64,000 nt of DNA from Echria macrotheca (lineage: Eukaryota; Ascomycota; Sordariomycetes; Sordariales; Schizotheciaceae): NCBI GenBank assembly GCA_030411725.1, contig MU839831.1, positions 496,001 through 560,000 of the forward strand. Direction: 5' to 3'. Of the stretch, positions 35,276 through 44,752 are shown one piece after another; the stretch's first letter is position 1; every line of letters begins with the position of its first letter. Under the pieces are notes generated by a model. That model did not search any database and had not been told where the DNA came from. It worked only from the letters and a program-made list of their open reading frames with translations. Position numbers and translations under genes: made by a program.

Positions 35276-38200
35276 TTATCCTGCAGGAACCTCGCAATAT
35301 TCTCGTACCCGTTCGAAGTCGCCAACTGTACTGCCGTCAGGCCATCCACGTCTATCACTTCTATATCGGCGCCTTTCTCGAGCAGCAGCCTCACGACACC
35401 TTCGTGCCCTCTCACGGCCGCCCAAAGTTAGTGGCGTCCGGCCATATAGATCCTTCACTTCTATATCTACACCTTTCCCAAGCAACACCTCGACAATACG
35501 CTCCTGCCCAGCCTCAACCGCTAGTAATAGCGGCATCTGGCCATTTGTAGCCTCCACTTCCGTATCGGCTCCTTTGTCGAGCAGCAGCCTCACGACACCC
35601 TCGTGCCCATTTCTGGCCGCCCAAACTAGTGGCGTCCAGCCATCCCTATTCTTCGCTTCTATATCGGCGCCTTTCTCGAGCAGCAGCCTCACGACACCTT
35701 CGTGCCCATTTCTGGCCGCACAAATTAGTGGCGTCCAGCCATCCTCATCCTTCACTTCCGTATCGGCTCCTTTCTCGAGCAGCAGCCTCACGACACCTTC
35801 GTGCCCTCTCCTGGCCGCCCAAAGTAGTGGCGTCCAGCCATCCTCATCCTTCGCTTCTATATCAGCGCCTTTATCAAGCAACAGCCTGACAGTACGGTCA
35901 TGCCCATACCCAGCCACCCATGATAGTGCCGTCCGGTTCCAATAATCTTTCGCTTCCACATCAGCGCCTCTTTCGAGGAATAGCTTTACAGCACTCTCGT
36001 ATCCATATTTGGCTGCCAGCAATAGTGGCATCCCACCATATATCTCCTCCCTCACTTCTATATCGGCCCCGTTCTCAATCAACAACCTCATAACACCCTC
36101 GTGCCTATTGTCAATTGCCCATAAGAGTGGCGTGTGGTCTCTTGCATCCTTCGCATTTATATTGGCGCCGCTTTCGAGTAGCAGCTTGACAATGCCCTCA
36201 TGCCCCTCCCTGGCTGCCCTCGATAGCGGTGTTGAGGAGTCAAGGCCCCCTTTCGCTTCTATCTTGGCGCCTTTTAGAAGTAGCAGTCTCACAATGCCCT
36301 CACACCCTTTCTCGGCCGCCCACAATAGCGGCGTCCGGCCGTGCATGCCGAGATTCGCTTCTGTATCGGCACCGTTTTCGAGCAGCCATGTCACGAGGCT
36401 TTCGTCTCTCTTCTCGGCCGCATGCCACAGCAGCGTCCGGCCATCCTTGTCTTTCGCATTGGCATATCCTGCGGCGGCAAAAAGCGCCCAAAAAGACTCG
36501 TCCATTTGCTCAAAGACATATGTGGCAACGGCTTTTTTCTGCGAGAATTGGAAGGTGCGGCCAAATGTGGAACCCCTGTTTCCATTCTCCAAGTTCTTCA
36601 AGAATTGTCTGCATGGGCCATGGAGCCGAGACTGTCGTGGTTGCCTTTGCAACAGGACTTCAACAAACGAACGGACAGCTTCATCACTCCCTGTAGCGAG
36701 CGCAGCAAATATTGGCGGACCATATCGCTCATCGCCCGCAGTAAAACAGTCGTGAGCAGATGGGTGGACTCTGGTGAGGGCTGCCATGTTGCGTTCCGCC
36801 AAAATGTACAGAAGGCTAGCATTGGTATAACGTCGCACCTCGCGTCTTTCAAATAGGTTGTTCAGATGAATCCAGTTGGCAAGCTGGAACTGTTGTAGGA
36901 AATCTTTTTGGCCGACACCGCTGCCCTGCGCTGCATCCGCATGAAATAGGACACCTTGCACAGCGTACTCCAAGAATGGATACTTTTCACTTGAAGACTT
37001 GCGGAGTTCTGCAGCTTCCTCAGATGGTGCTGGGGGAAGCGACTCGGTGATGTTGAGAGACGCAGCAAGGCCAAATTCCATATAATTGAGACAGCACTGT
37101 TTCAGTCGTTCGTGGCTTTCTCCTTGGAAGTTGCTTTCGAGATCCGCCCAGACCTGGTTTAGTCCATTTCCTTTGAGAAGGAAGTCTTTAACGGACTCGT
37201 GAATGAACTGAACAGTTGGTTGCTGGGACTTGGTGACTTCCGCAAGCCCTTTCGAAGAATTGAGGATGAATCTTCTTATGACTGTTCCTGTGATCTCATC
37301 AGGGTCCCACTCGGATAGGGCCCCAGGCTCAACACCGGAGAGGACGGCGAAGTATAACTGTTCTGGCTTCAATGGTCGTCTTGCGTAAAGTACCCATTGA
37401 ATACACAGAAGCAGCTCGCCCTTATTTTGCTGGTCGCGAGTCAAAATGTCGCGGAAGAGCTCATGCAGATCCTCGGGGATAGCTCTGAGTCTTTGTCGAA
37501 GTGCATGAATGCGGCCACGGTCATGCTCCTCGTTCAATATCCCGACTACCAAGACAACCCACATAAAGACGCCCGCAGCTTTCTCTTGAAGGTCGGTACG
37601 AATCTGCTCAGCAAGCTTGCTGTGCCCAATCTTCAACTCGCTGTTCACGTAGCTGAGGATGTCTTGACTGTGTCCTTCTTGTCCTTCAAGAATCAAGCCG
37701 AGGCCCTTTGCGATCGTAATGTGGGGGTAATGCCGGCTTGCAAAGCAAACTCGAAATCGAATTCCCGACGAGGTCGTCAGGTCGCCCATATGCTCAAAAA
37801 ATGATATCATGTCCCGAATCTGACCTTCCTCGCATTCGTCCAAAGCGTCAATGAAACACGTCAAGGAGGACCCCCCCAGAATCCGCAAAGCTTGTTCGAA
37901 GAGGTCTTTCAACGGCTCGACGCTCCATATATGAGATCCACCATTCCATGTTGGTAGATCCAGCGTGTCAAGGACACTTTGGAGTGCCGGGAGTCTTTCA
38001 AAGAGCTGAAGTAATAGCGACCGGTACATTCCCATAGTGGACTTCTCCAAGTCTTCTCCTCTGGCGTTGAAGAAGAATGAGATGACAATCGTATCCTTCA
38101 TGGCTTTCCGGGCATTCGTGAGAGCGAACTTCATCAAGGTCGACTTTCCGGCCCCAGGCTTCCCTCTGATCCATAGGAAGCCACGATGTTCATCGAGTTT

Positions 38201-38964
38201 GCTAGGATCAAGCCAGTCGAGGTACTCGGACTGTTTCAATAGCCATCGACATGTCTTGGCGTGTGCGTTCTTAATCGTTGCATGGCGAGCGTCGATTTGG
38301 TCGAACCGCAATGAGTCCAGGAGCAGCTTCTTCTGGTGCGTATCCGAAGATATCTGCTCCCTTGTTGTAGGTGAGCTAGATAATGAAGTTGTGATCCTGG
38401 AAATGTCCTCTCTGACTCTCTTAACTTCTCTCTGGGTCTCCTCTCCGTTTTCATGTAGTCGTTTCAGGCCAACCGTAATGCCACGTTCGACTTTAAGGAG
38501 AATGGTCCTGGCCAAAATACGATCAATATCTAGTCAAGAACGATCCGGGAGCAAACTCACTGATGGTCGGCGTGCAGAGCAAACCCGAAAAGTTCCTTCG
38601 CTGCTTCTACAGCCCTGAGCGCAGGCTTCAGCTTCCGGTCGAACCTTGGCCCGATCACATGCCTGCCGATGAAGCTGCTGTTGTCCAGGAAGTCTCGTAT
38701 CACATCAAGCGATTCTTGGCACCGTGCGAGCGCGGGTGAGAGGTATTCCAGACTTTTCAGTCGCGCTTCGTCGTGTCCGTGGGCTTTCAGGTGCGTCTGG
38801 AAGGCATTCATCGCTCCAGTAAACCCGAGCAGAGTCGTCTTAATTGCGGCGAGGCTGGTCGAGCCGAATTCCGAGGGACCTAGCCATTTCCTCGACAGCG
38901 ATAAACAAGATCCGGCAAGTTGTAGAATAGCAATAACGCTGGCGGAAAGACTCAAGGGGTCCAT
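35276..38964 (-). CDS. NACHT-ankyrin NLR-type STAND protein, frameshifted in the last repeat
   Basis: 1211 aa as read, from exons 38561-38964 and 35276-38507. The N-terminus (MDPLSLSASVIAILQLAGSC, about 130 aa, helical) resembles the PigL/HeLo-like N-terminal domains of fungal STAND proteins. The NACHT domain has Walker A GKPGAGKST at about residues 250-257 and a Walker B region LTCFIDALDE at about residues 350-358. A winged-helix/HEAT-like linker follows, and about eleven ankyrin repeats start near residue 820. Units 7-9 (GWTPLLWAARRGHEGVVRLL type) are nearly identical. In the last unit the frame shifts after GRTPLT because of one extra base at about 35428-35429. The predicted tail is Arg-rich and unrelated to ankyrin, ending VREYCEVPAG. 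Fungal NLRs act in allorecognition or defence; the ligand and effector here are unknown. Confidence 0.88.
35574..35873 (-). repeat. Near-identical 99-bp ankyrin-coding tandem repeats
   Basis: Three consecutive 33-codon units share long identical stretches, such as the plus-strand GAGCAGCAGCCTCACGACAC and GTGGCGTCCAGCC blocks. The same blocks recur at about 35368-35445 in the frameshifted unit. Older units to the right (36000-36450) are much more divergent. Confidence 0.85.
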
Positions 38965-39959
38965 GGCGAGGAGCTCAGCTCTCTATTTCCGTTGTGGGAT
39001 GGGAACGTCCGCAGACGTGGGTGGCCAACAGAGCTGAACTCGCCTTGCGGGGTGCCGGGAGTTGGCATAATTCCAAGAGCGCGGGGAGATGAAATGCACG
39101 CTTTGATCGGGTGATTGAATATCTACAGAATAGACCGTTTCTATTGAAGAGGAGGAAAGGACGAGGTGCCCAAAGACGAGGTGTGGTCAGGCTGCAGGTA
39201 CTTGACGAGGCAGAATCGGTGAGGGCAGGGCTGTCATGACCGACACCGCACAGCCACTGCCATTTGCTGCACTAGCTTGCATTTTGTCTTGATTCGAACG
39301 GAGCCTGACGAGAATGGACCCTGCAAAACGGGAGTAATGTGGTTGGGAGATAGAAGGACGGATGATGCATTTCTGGCTAAGAGAGGTAGATATAGTGAAG
39401 ATGGGTTTCTGGAGCACAACTGCCGACCCACTGCAAAAGCCACAACGTCATCGGTGAAGGGGCACAGTGGACGGTCGCCCATACCATACCGGTAGTTGAC
39501 GGTGTGTTAGGCCAGGCAGGAGCACGCAGAGACGATGGAAGGTGCGCAGGGACCCAGGCAACTGTATTTAGCCAGCCATCAGGGCACTTCTCCTCTTCAC
39601 CCAATCCAAGCATCTCTACCCAGTCTTTCAGGTGGCACTGGGATGTTGCTTCTCGAGAACACACAACCGAACAATGCCACATCCTCGGATTCAGAATTTA
39701 TGTGTAAGAGTGAGATGAGTGCTCCATTCGGCTCGCTCGCCCTATACAAGTCAAGCCAGATGCTAGATAACTGATCCCCTGCCTCCCCTAGCCCATACCC
39801 ATATGCTGCCCGTCAGAACGTATAGATATCCAGAAATCATAAATGAGGTGGTATCTTGGCCCCCTCCAAATGCTCCCAACGCCATTTCGTACACAAGATT
39901 CTTGCATATATGCTCATACTAACATAGGAAAACAAACGTTGGACGGTATACCCAAAACT
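38965..39959. other. Intergenic, 1.0 kb
   Basis: Upstream of the NLR gene and downstream of the 1086-aa gene. The short frames at 39187-39774 are unconvincing. No gene seen. Confidence 0.45.
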
Positions 39960-42900
39960 TCATGCCCACTGCGTCTCGGGTCCGCTGTCGTCCTCATGGA
40001 TTTGGAACCCCTGTGAAGCCTGGCCGCCAGCCGTCGTCCGCTGCTGTGCAAACTGTCGGCTTTCCGATGCCGCCGGCGTGGGCCAGGCATTCTGCTTGCT
40101 CGAGTATTCACTCGGCGGCTGGCTATCCGGCCCACTCTCGACCTCGTCGCCATCGTCGCGGTCGATGATCTCCATGTCCGCGTCTTCGTGGATCGCAATG
40201 GGCTGTGACTGCGACTGCGACTGCGACTGCGAGTGAAGATCCGACTCGGGGTTGATATTCTCCCCGTCCGACATGTGGTCCTCGATACCCGCCCAAGGAA
40301 TATCTTCTGGCCGCGAATGCCCTTGGTCGGGATGTGGTTGCCCAAATGTATTCCACCGGCCAGGACCGTTTCCACCCTCAGTGTCAGTCCCATCCAGAGC
40401 GTCGTCCTCGTCCTCGTAGACGTCAACGTCTATATCACCGTCGTCATTGCCAGCACCCCACCCAAAAGAGTCGTTGGGCGCGGGTTGCCTCCCTGTCTGG
40501 CTGTTCTCATCATTCGTCATCTCGCTATCGTAGGGATCAGTCGAAGACCCATGCTCGTCTTCGAGCCCGCCCTCCATGTCTTCATCATCGTCAGGCTCGT
40601 AACCGTTCGATGGCTGGAGCACCACGGGGCCACGGCTGCCTGCCCGCTGATACAAGTAATCTGGAATGGCGTCACTATGAGGCGTAGCATAATAAAATGG
40701 CGTTGTCCTTCGTTCCCGGTCCTCCTGAAACCCAAACGGGACACCCATAGGCACCAGGGATGGCGAGCGACTCATGCTGGTACGGCTCCATCGTGGTGTG
40801 TTCCGTGGCATGACACTTGGCGAGCGAGTACCGAGGCGACGCTTGGAAATTGCGGTCGCGGTCGCCATGATGGGCGCGACTGGTATAGAATGAATCGAAG
40901 GACGAGGACTCGCTCGTGAGACCAGTGGAGAAGAGCGCCGCTCATAAGGCGTGCTGCCGGACGCATGCATAGATATCCGACGGCGAGATTGCGATGGAGA
41001 AAGTAAAGGAGCGGCGGTTGGCGGTAGGGAATTCGTACGGACCTGAGGTGGTCTAGACCCTTGACGTTCCCTCTGAACAGCCGGCGATTTCGCCCGAATG
41101 AAGACCTGGCTGCTCGAGAGGATTGGCGACTCAATGCCGGTGAAGAACTGTTGAGAGAGGGACGTCGATGAGCCCCTCGAGAGCCTCTTCTGGTGGCCCT
41201 CACGCAGGCTCAGAGTGGAATTGTGTACACTAGGCGCTTCATCCAATCGGTCATCCCACGCCCAACACGTCTCCATGGCGTCGGCCTCGGGAACCGTGAG
41301 ATCGCCCTCAGTGCTTTGGGAATCAGGATAGACTCTGCTCAGCTCACGGAGTTTCTGCCAGGACCAACCGGACTCCAAAGCATGGTACCCAAGCGGATGG
41401 TCTTGAAGATAGGCCTCCGGCTGCGTAACGTAGAGCCGATGTATGCCAGTCGCCTTCATCACCACGCTTGATACCAGGAAGGTAAAATCCCAGAGTGCCG
41501 GTGTTGCCATCTCGGCGGGAGCTAGGAAACGCAGTCGTGAATCCTTGTGCAACTTGCGCAACGGAACCCATGCCTGCCTGAGTCCAAGGAACTCAGCCAA
41601 AGGCCCGGTCGAGCCACGAGCAGACCTGGCAGCAGGGCTTGAAGATACGCGAAGGACATCTCCAAAGGCGTTATGAATGGCCAACTGAATGCTACGAGCA
41701 TCAGGACCCCTGACGAGCACGGTCTTGATGAGACCGCGGCTCTTGAGCCTCTGGTCGATGACACGCCCGGCGACAAATGCTCTAGGCAGCAGCCAGTTCG
41801 ATCCGGCGGATTGTCCAGCCCATTCCTGGAACTTTGGCGACTGCGGATCCGGTGTTGATCTGCTGATCGTGTTCGGCATCTGCGTCCACTCATCGGCGTT
41901 GGAGCCTGCTGACCGGCGCTGACTCGGAAACTCGTGCGCCTCCATCCAGATTCCCTTTAAAGGGAACGGCAAAAACACCACTTCTAGTTCCCAAGGCTTG
42001 GTGTACGAAGGCAGCGATGCTGCTTGGAGCTGGTTAACCTGGGCTTGCAGCGACTGTAACTGACTGTACATCTCGACACGGTTGGGCCCGCTCGTTGTGG
42101 CGTTTGTCGATACTGAAACAACGCTGGCAGTAGCGTCATCGGCGGAAGCGTCAGCCCGGATAGTTCGCCTAACACTCGCGATGCTCCCGCTGTCGTTGAG
42201 GATCTTTTCGACCTCCTCCACTCGCGACTCAAGCTCGGTAACACGGAGATCAGCGTGGTCGTGCTTGTCGTGACACTCTTCGTGGCCGGCTACAGAGAAA
42301 GAAGCATTCTCTAGTCGTTCGATGCGCTGTTCGTGGCTATCGACTGTGTTTGACATTTTCTGCCATGCCTCCTCGCTGATCTGGGCCGACGGGCGACGTT
42401 GAGATTGTGCCGGCGTCGGAGTTGCGTCCCTTTCTGTCCTCGACGGCGCGTTCACTAATGGTGATTCACGGACATGCTCGCGGTTCGACTCGTCGTCGTC
42501 TCGCGTAGACAACTCGTTCCGAAGTGCGGAGCCGCCGCCGGTCAGTGTGTTGAGGCCTTTACCTCCGAATGGTCTCAGGTACCGCGATTGACTCGATGAA
42601 GCCGTCGACGGTGGCTGAGACGCCGGGAGCAAGCATTGTGATGGTATTGGTGGTAACCCGTCATCCTCGTTCGGACGAGACTGAATAAGATTCCCCCAGC
42701 TGTTCAGGGTATCTGGCATTGTGCTTTCGGGCCTTGTGATGACTTCATCAAGCCCAGATGGAAGCGCCGGGCTCGTTCGATGGCTGCCAACCTGTGACTG
42801 GAAGTTCAGCAGGTTCAGATCCAGCGACGACCCGAGATTAGAAGGCATTTGGAAAGGCCCGAGATCCTGTACGGGACTCAGGGGCTCTCTGTTGGACCTC

Positions 42901-43220
42901 GGTTTCTGGTTTTCTTGACCAGCCACATTCATGGCCACCGTGGCCGGCGCCGTTGCGGTTTGGATATCCTCATGGAAGCAAGCGTGATGTGAGCACATGC
43001 AGATCTCGGAGATACTGGGTCCAAAATTGTTCTGGAATCCACCGCCTGGTGGCGGTCTGCCCCAGAATCGTCGGCAGCCACATCGAGGGAGCGTTTGGTC
43101 GGTATAGTTGCATGGTCCACTCGGGAGAATGGGCGGGTTCTGTAATGGCTGGCCATCATTGTATATATCAAACAGGAAGGAACTTCCAGGGCCGGAGATG
43201 TCAAAGGGTGTCGCCGCCAT
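39960..43220 (-). CDS. Large protein of unknown function with N-terminal Cys/His cluster, 1086 aa
   Basis: I do not recognise the family. It is a single uninterrupted frame with good third-position bias. An N-terminal Cys/His cluster at about residues 35-85 reads CNYTDQTLPRCGCRRFWG and later EICMCSHHACFHED. This C-x8-C-x-C ... C-x-C-x-H-H-x-C-x-H pattern suggests a metal-binding module. A predicted coiled coil lies at about residues 285-350 (QRIERLENASF, RVTELESRVEEVEKIL). A well-ordered segment follows at about residues 400-640, including RGLIKTVLVRGPDARSIQLA and QDHPLGYHALESGWSWQKLR. The rest is Ser/Arg-rich, then acidic, with a hexanucleotide-encoded SQSQSQSQSQ run. No membrane segment or enzyme motif is visible. 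Nuclear or scaffold function is only a guess. Confidence 0.78.
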   Translation of the reverse strand: MAATPFDISGPGSSFLFDIYNDGQPLQNPPILPSGPCNYTDQTLPRCGCRRFWGRPPPGGGFQNNFGPSISEICMCSHHACFHEDIQTATAPATVAMNVAGQENQKPRSNREPLSPVQDLGPFQMPSNLGSSLDLNLLNFQSQVGSHRTSPALPSGLDEVITRPESTMPDTLNSWGNLIQSRPNEDDGLPPIPSQCLLPASQPPSTASSSQSRYLRPFGGKGLNTLTGGGSALRNELSTRDDDESNREHVRESPLVNAPSRTERDATPTPAQSQRRPSAQISEEAWQKMSNTVDSHEQRIERLENASFSVAGHEECHDKHDHADLRVTELESRVEEVEKILNDSGSIASVRRTIRADASADDATASVVSVSTNATTSGPNRVEMYSQLQSLQAQVNQLQAASLPSYTKPWELEVVFLPFPLKGIWMEAHEFPSQRRSAGSNADEWTQMPNTISRSTPDPQSPKFQEWAGQSAGSNWLLPRAFVAGRVIDQRLKSRGLIKTVLVRGPDARSIQLAIHNAFGDVLRVSSSPAARSARGSTGPLAEFLGLRQAWVPLRKLHKDSRLRFLAPAEMATPALWDFTFLVSSVVMKATGIHRLYVTQPEAYLQDHPLGYHALESGWSWQKLRELSRVYPDSQSTEGDLTVPEADAMETCWAWDDRLDEAPSVHNSTLSLREGHQKRLSRGSSTSLSQQFFTGIESPILSSSQVFIRAKSPAVQRERQGSRPPQVRTNSLPPTAAPLLSPSQSRRRISMHASGSTPYERRSSPLVSRASPRPSIHSIPVAPIMATATAISKRRLGTRSPSVMPRNTPRWSRTSMSRSPSLVPMGVPFGFQEDRERRTTPFYYATPHSDAIPDYLYQRAGSRGPVVLQPSNGYEPDDDEDMEGGLEDEHGSSTDPYDSEMTNDENSQTGRQPAPNDSFGWGAGNDDGDIDVDVYEDEDDALDGTDTEGGNGPGRWNTFGQPHPDQGHSRPEDIPWAGIEDHMSDGENINPESDLHSQSQSQSQSQPIAIHEDADMEIIDRDDGDEVESGPDSQPPSEYSSKQNAWPTPAASESRQFAQQRTTAGGQASQGFQIHEDDSGPETQWA
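40204..40233. repeat. Hexanucleotide tandem repeat in coding sequence
   Basis: About five copies of GACTGC on the plus strand, encoding the Ser-Gln run in the 1086-aa protein on the minus strand. It is in-frame, so copy-number changes would only alter run length. Confidence 0.85.
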
Positions 43221-44752
43221 CGAAGCTGGGAGAGACCATTTCCCGGAGAGGCTGGGCGCTTGGGACCGGAGGCGGTAGCCCGGACGATAGGAGGTCGGCC
43301 GAGAGGTCTGGGTAAGGGTTTTTGAACGAGCGAATTGCTTCGGCTGCGGTCAAGAGAGAATCGTCGAGTCGCAAAGGGAAAACGAGGCCGAGATGCGACC
43401 CAACACCAGGCCGGCTGGGTCGCAATTAGAGGTCGGTGGCTCTAGTACATGATACTGCAAACGTCAGAACCGGTTGCCCCGAAATGCGTCAGACGTCGCA
43501 ATTGCGATCTTGCGAAATTGGCATCCTCAGGCAGCGAGCCGGTCGCGAACTGCGCCGAACAGGATCGCGGCCGAACGGAGGAGGGGAAGAGACAAAATGG
43601 CGGTCGGAAACGCACTGTGATTATATACCTAGGCTGCAGACCACGCGACGAATTCACATCGGAGGCAGAAGGGAGGGCGCGCAAACGTAGAAATGGATAG
43701 AGCAGTGTTGCGACAGGCGGAAAAAGTTGAGGCGCAGAGCTGTACTGGATCTGGAGAGAAGTGGTACAGATTCAAAGTCGGGGAGGAAGCAGGGGAGGTG
43801 CTCGGCGGGCACACGGCGGGGTATGCGAGAAGCTGCGGGCGGCACATCTCAGAATGGATGTGGGGTGGAGCGGCCGAGCGACAAGTGGTGAGAAACCGGG
43901 ATCAGGGCCGAGGGGAGCTGAGGAGGGAACGAGCACGATGACTCGACCACGGTGTCGAGGCAGCAGGGATCGTGCAGAAGGCAACTGGCTTCCTGAGGCC
44001 TGCATGCAGCGCCGGCAGCTGCTTCTCGCGACCGTTTTGTTGTTTCCCAGACGGACGAGAAAGTGGTTGATTGGATGCCTGTTTCCAGAAACGCCAAAAT
44101 TCGCGTGGGCAGCGCGGTGCGCCCTGGAATTGGCCACCACCACACCGATGTTGTGTCTTGGTAGAATAATCCTATTGGCCAACAACCACTTAACACCCCT
44201 GTCGGCCAGATCGCGTCCGCTGTCTCACCACTCGGGATGGCAGTTCTTGACGCTGTTGTTGGCATCAGCTTCCGTCCCAAGCTCTTCCGTCCCGTCATGC
44301 ATCATCTTCAGACCCTCTGAGTGGACATGCAGTTGGTGCCGAAACCAGGAAGCCCACGCCCTTCTCGACCATGTTGGGACATAATCACGGAACGGCCCGA
44401 TTTGTGAGTGGTTCGCCAGCGTGAAGCTTCATGAGGCCCCCGAGCTTGCTGCGCAAATTCTATATCTGTGATTCACCACGGAGCTGCATTTATAACCACT
44501 AGAACTAGTGAGGCGGCACTCGCCGCAAGGCTGCAATCGCATGCAGTTGGCGAGATTGGCTATTAATTCGACAGACAGGTGTATTCCCAAACTTGAATAA
44601 CCTAGATCGCATGTAGTCGATATATCCAATGCAAATGCAATACCCCCCGTGGGACCTTCCCGGTTGTCATCCCTTACTCCCTGCTCAACATGCCCCGAAT
44701 GCGAGTGGATGCGTAATAATAGTAATACATGAAGGGGTATCTAGAGTTGTGT
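43221..44752. other. Intergenic, 1.5 kb
   Basis: Promoter side of the 1086-aa gene and 3' side of the 590-aa gene, both on the minus strand. Opposing frames around 43629-44384 look like chance open frames. Confidence 0.45.

Noticed and set aside
35276..38964. Considering the NLR locus as a pseudogene
   Set aside because: The frame is intact through the N-terminal domain, NACHT and ten repeats; only the extreme end is shifted, so function may persist.
39280..39310. tRNA-like B box (GTTCGAATC on the minus strand)
   Set aside because: The T-arm stem does not pair and no A box or acceptor stem was found at the right distance.
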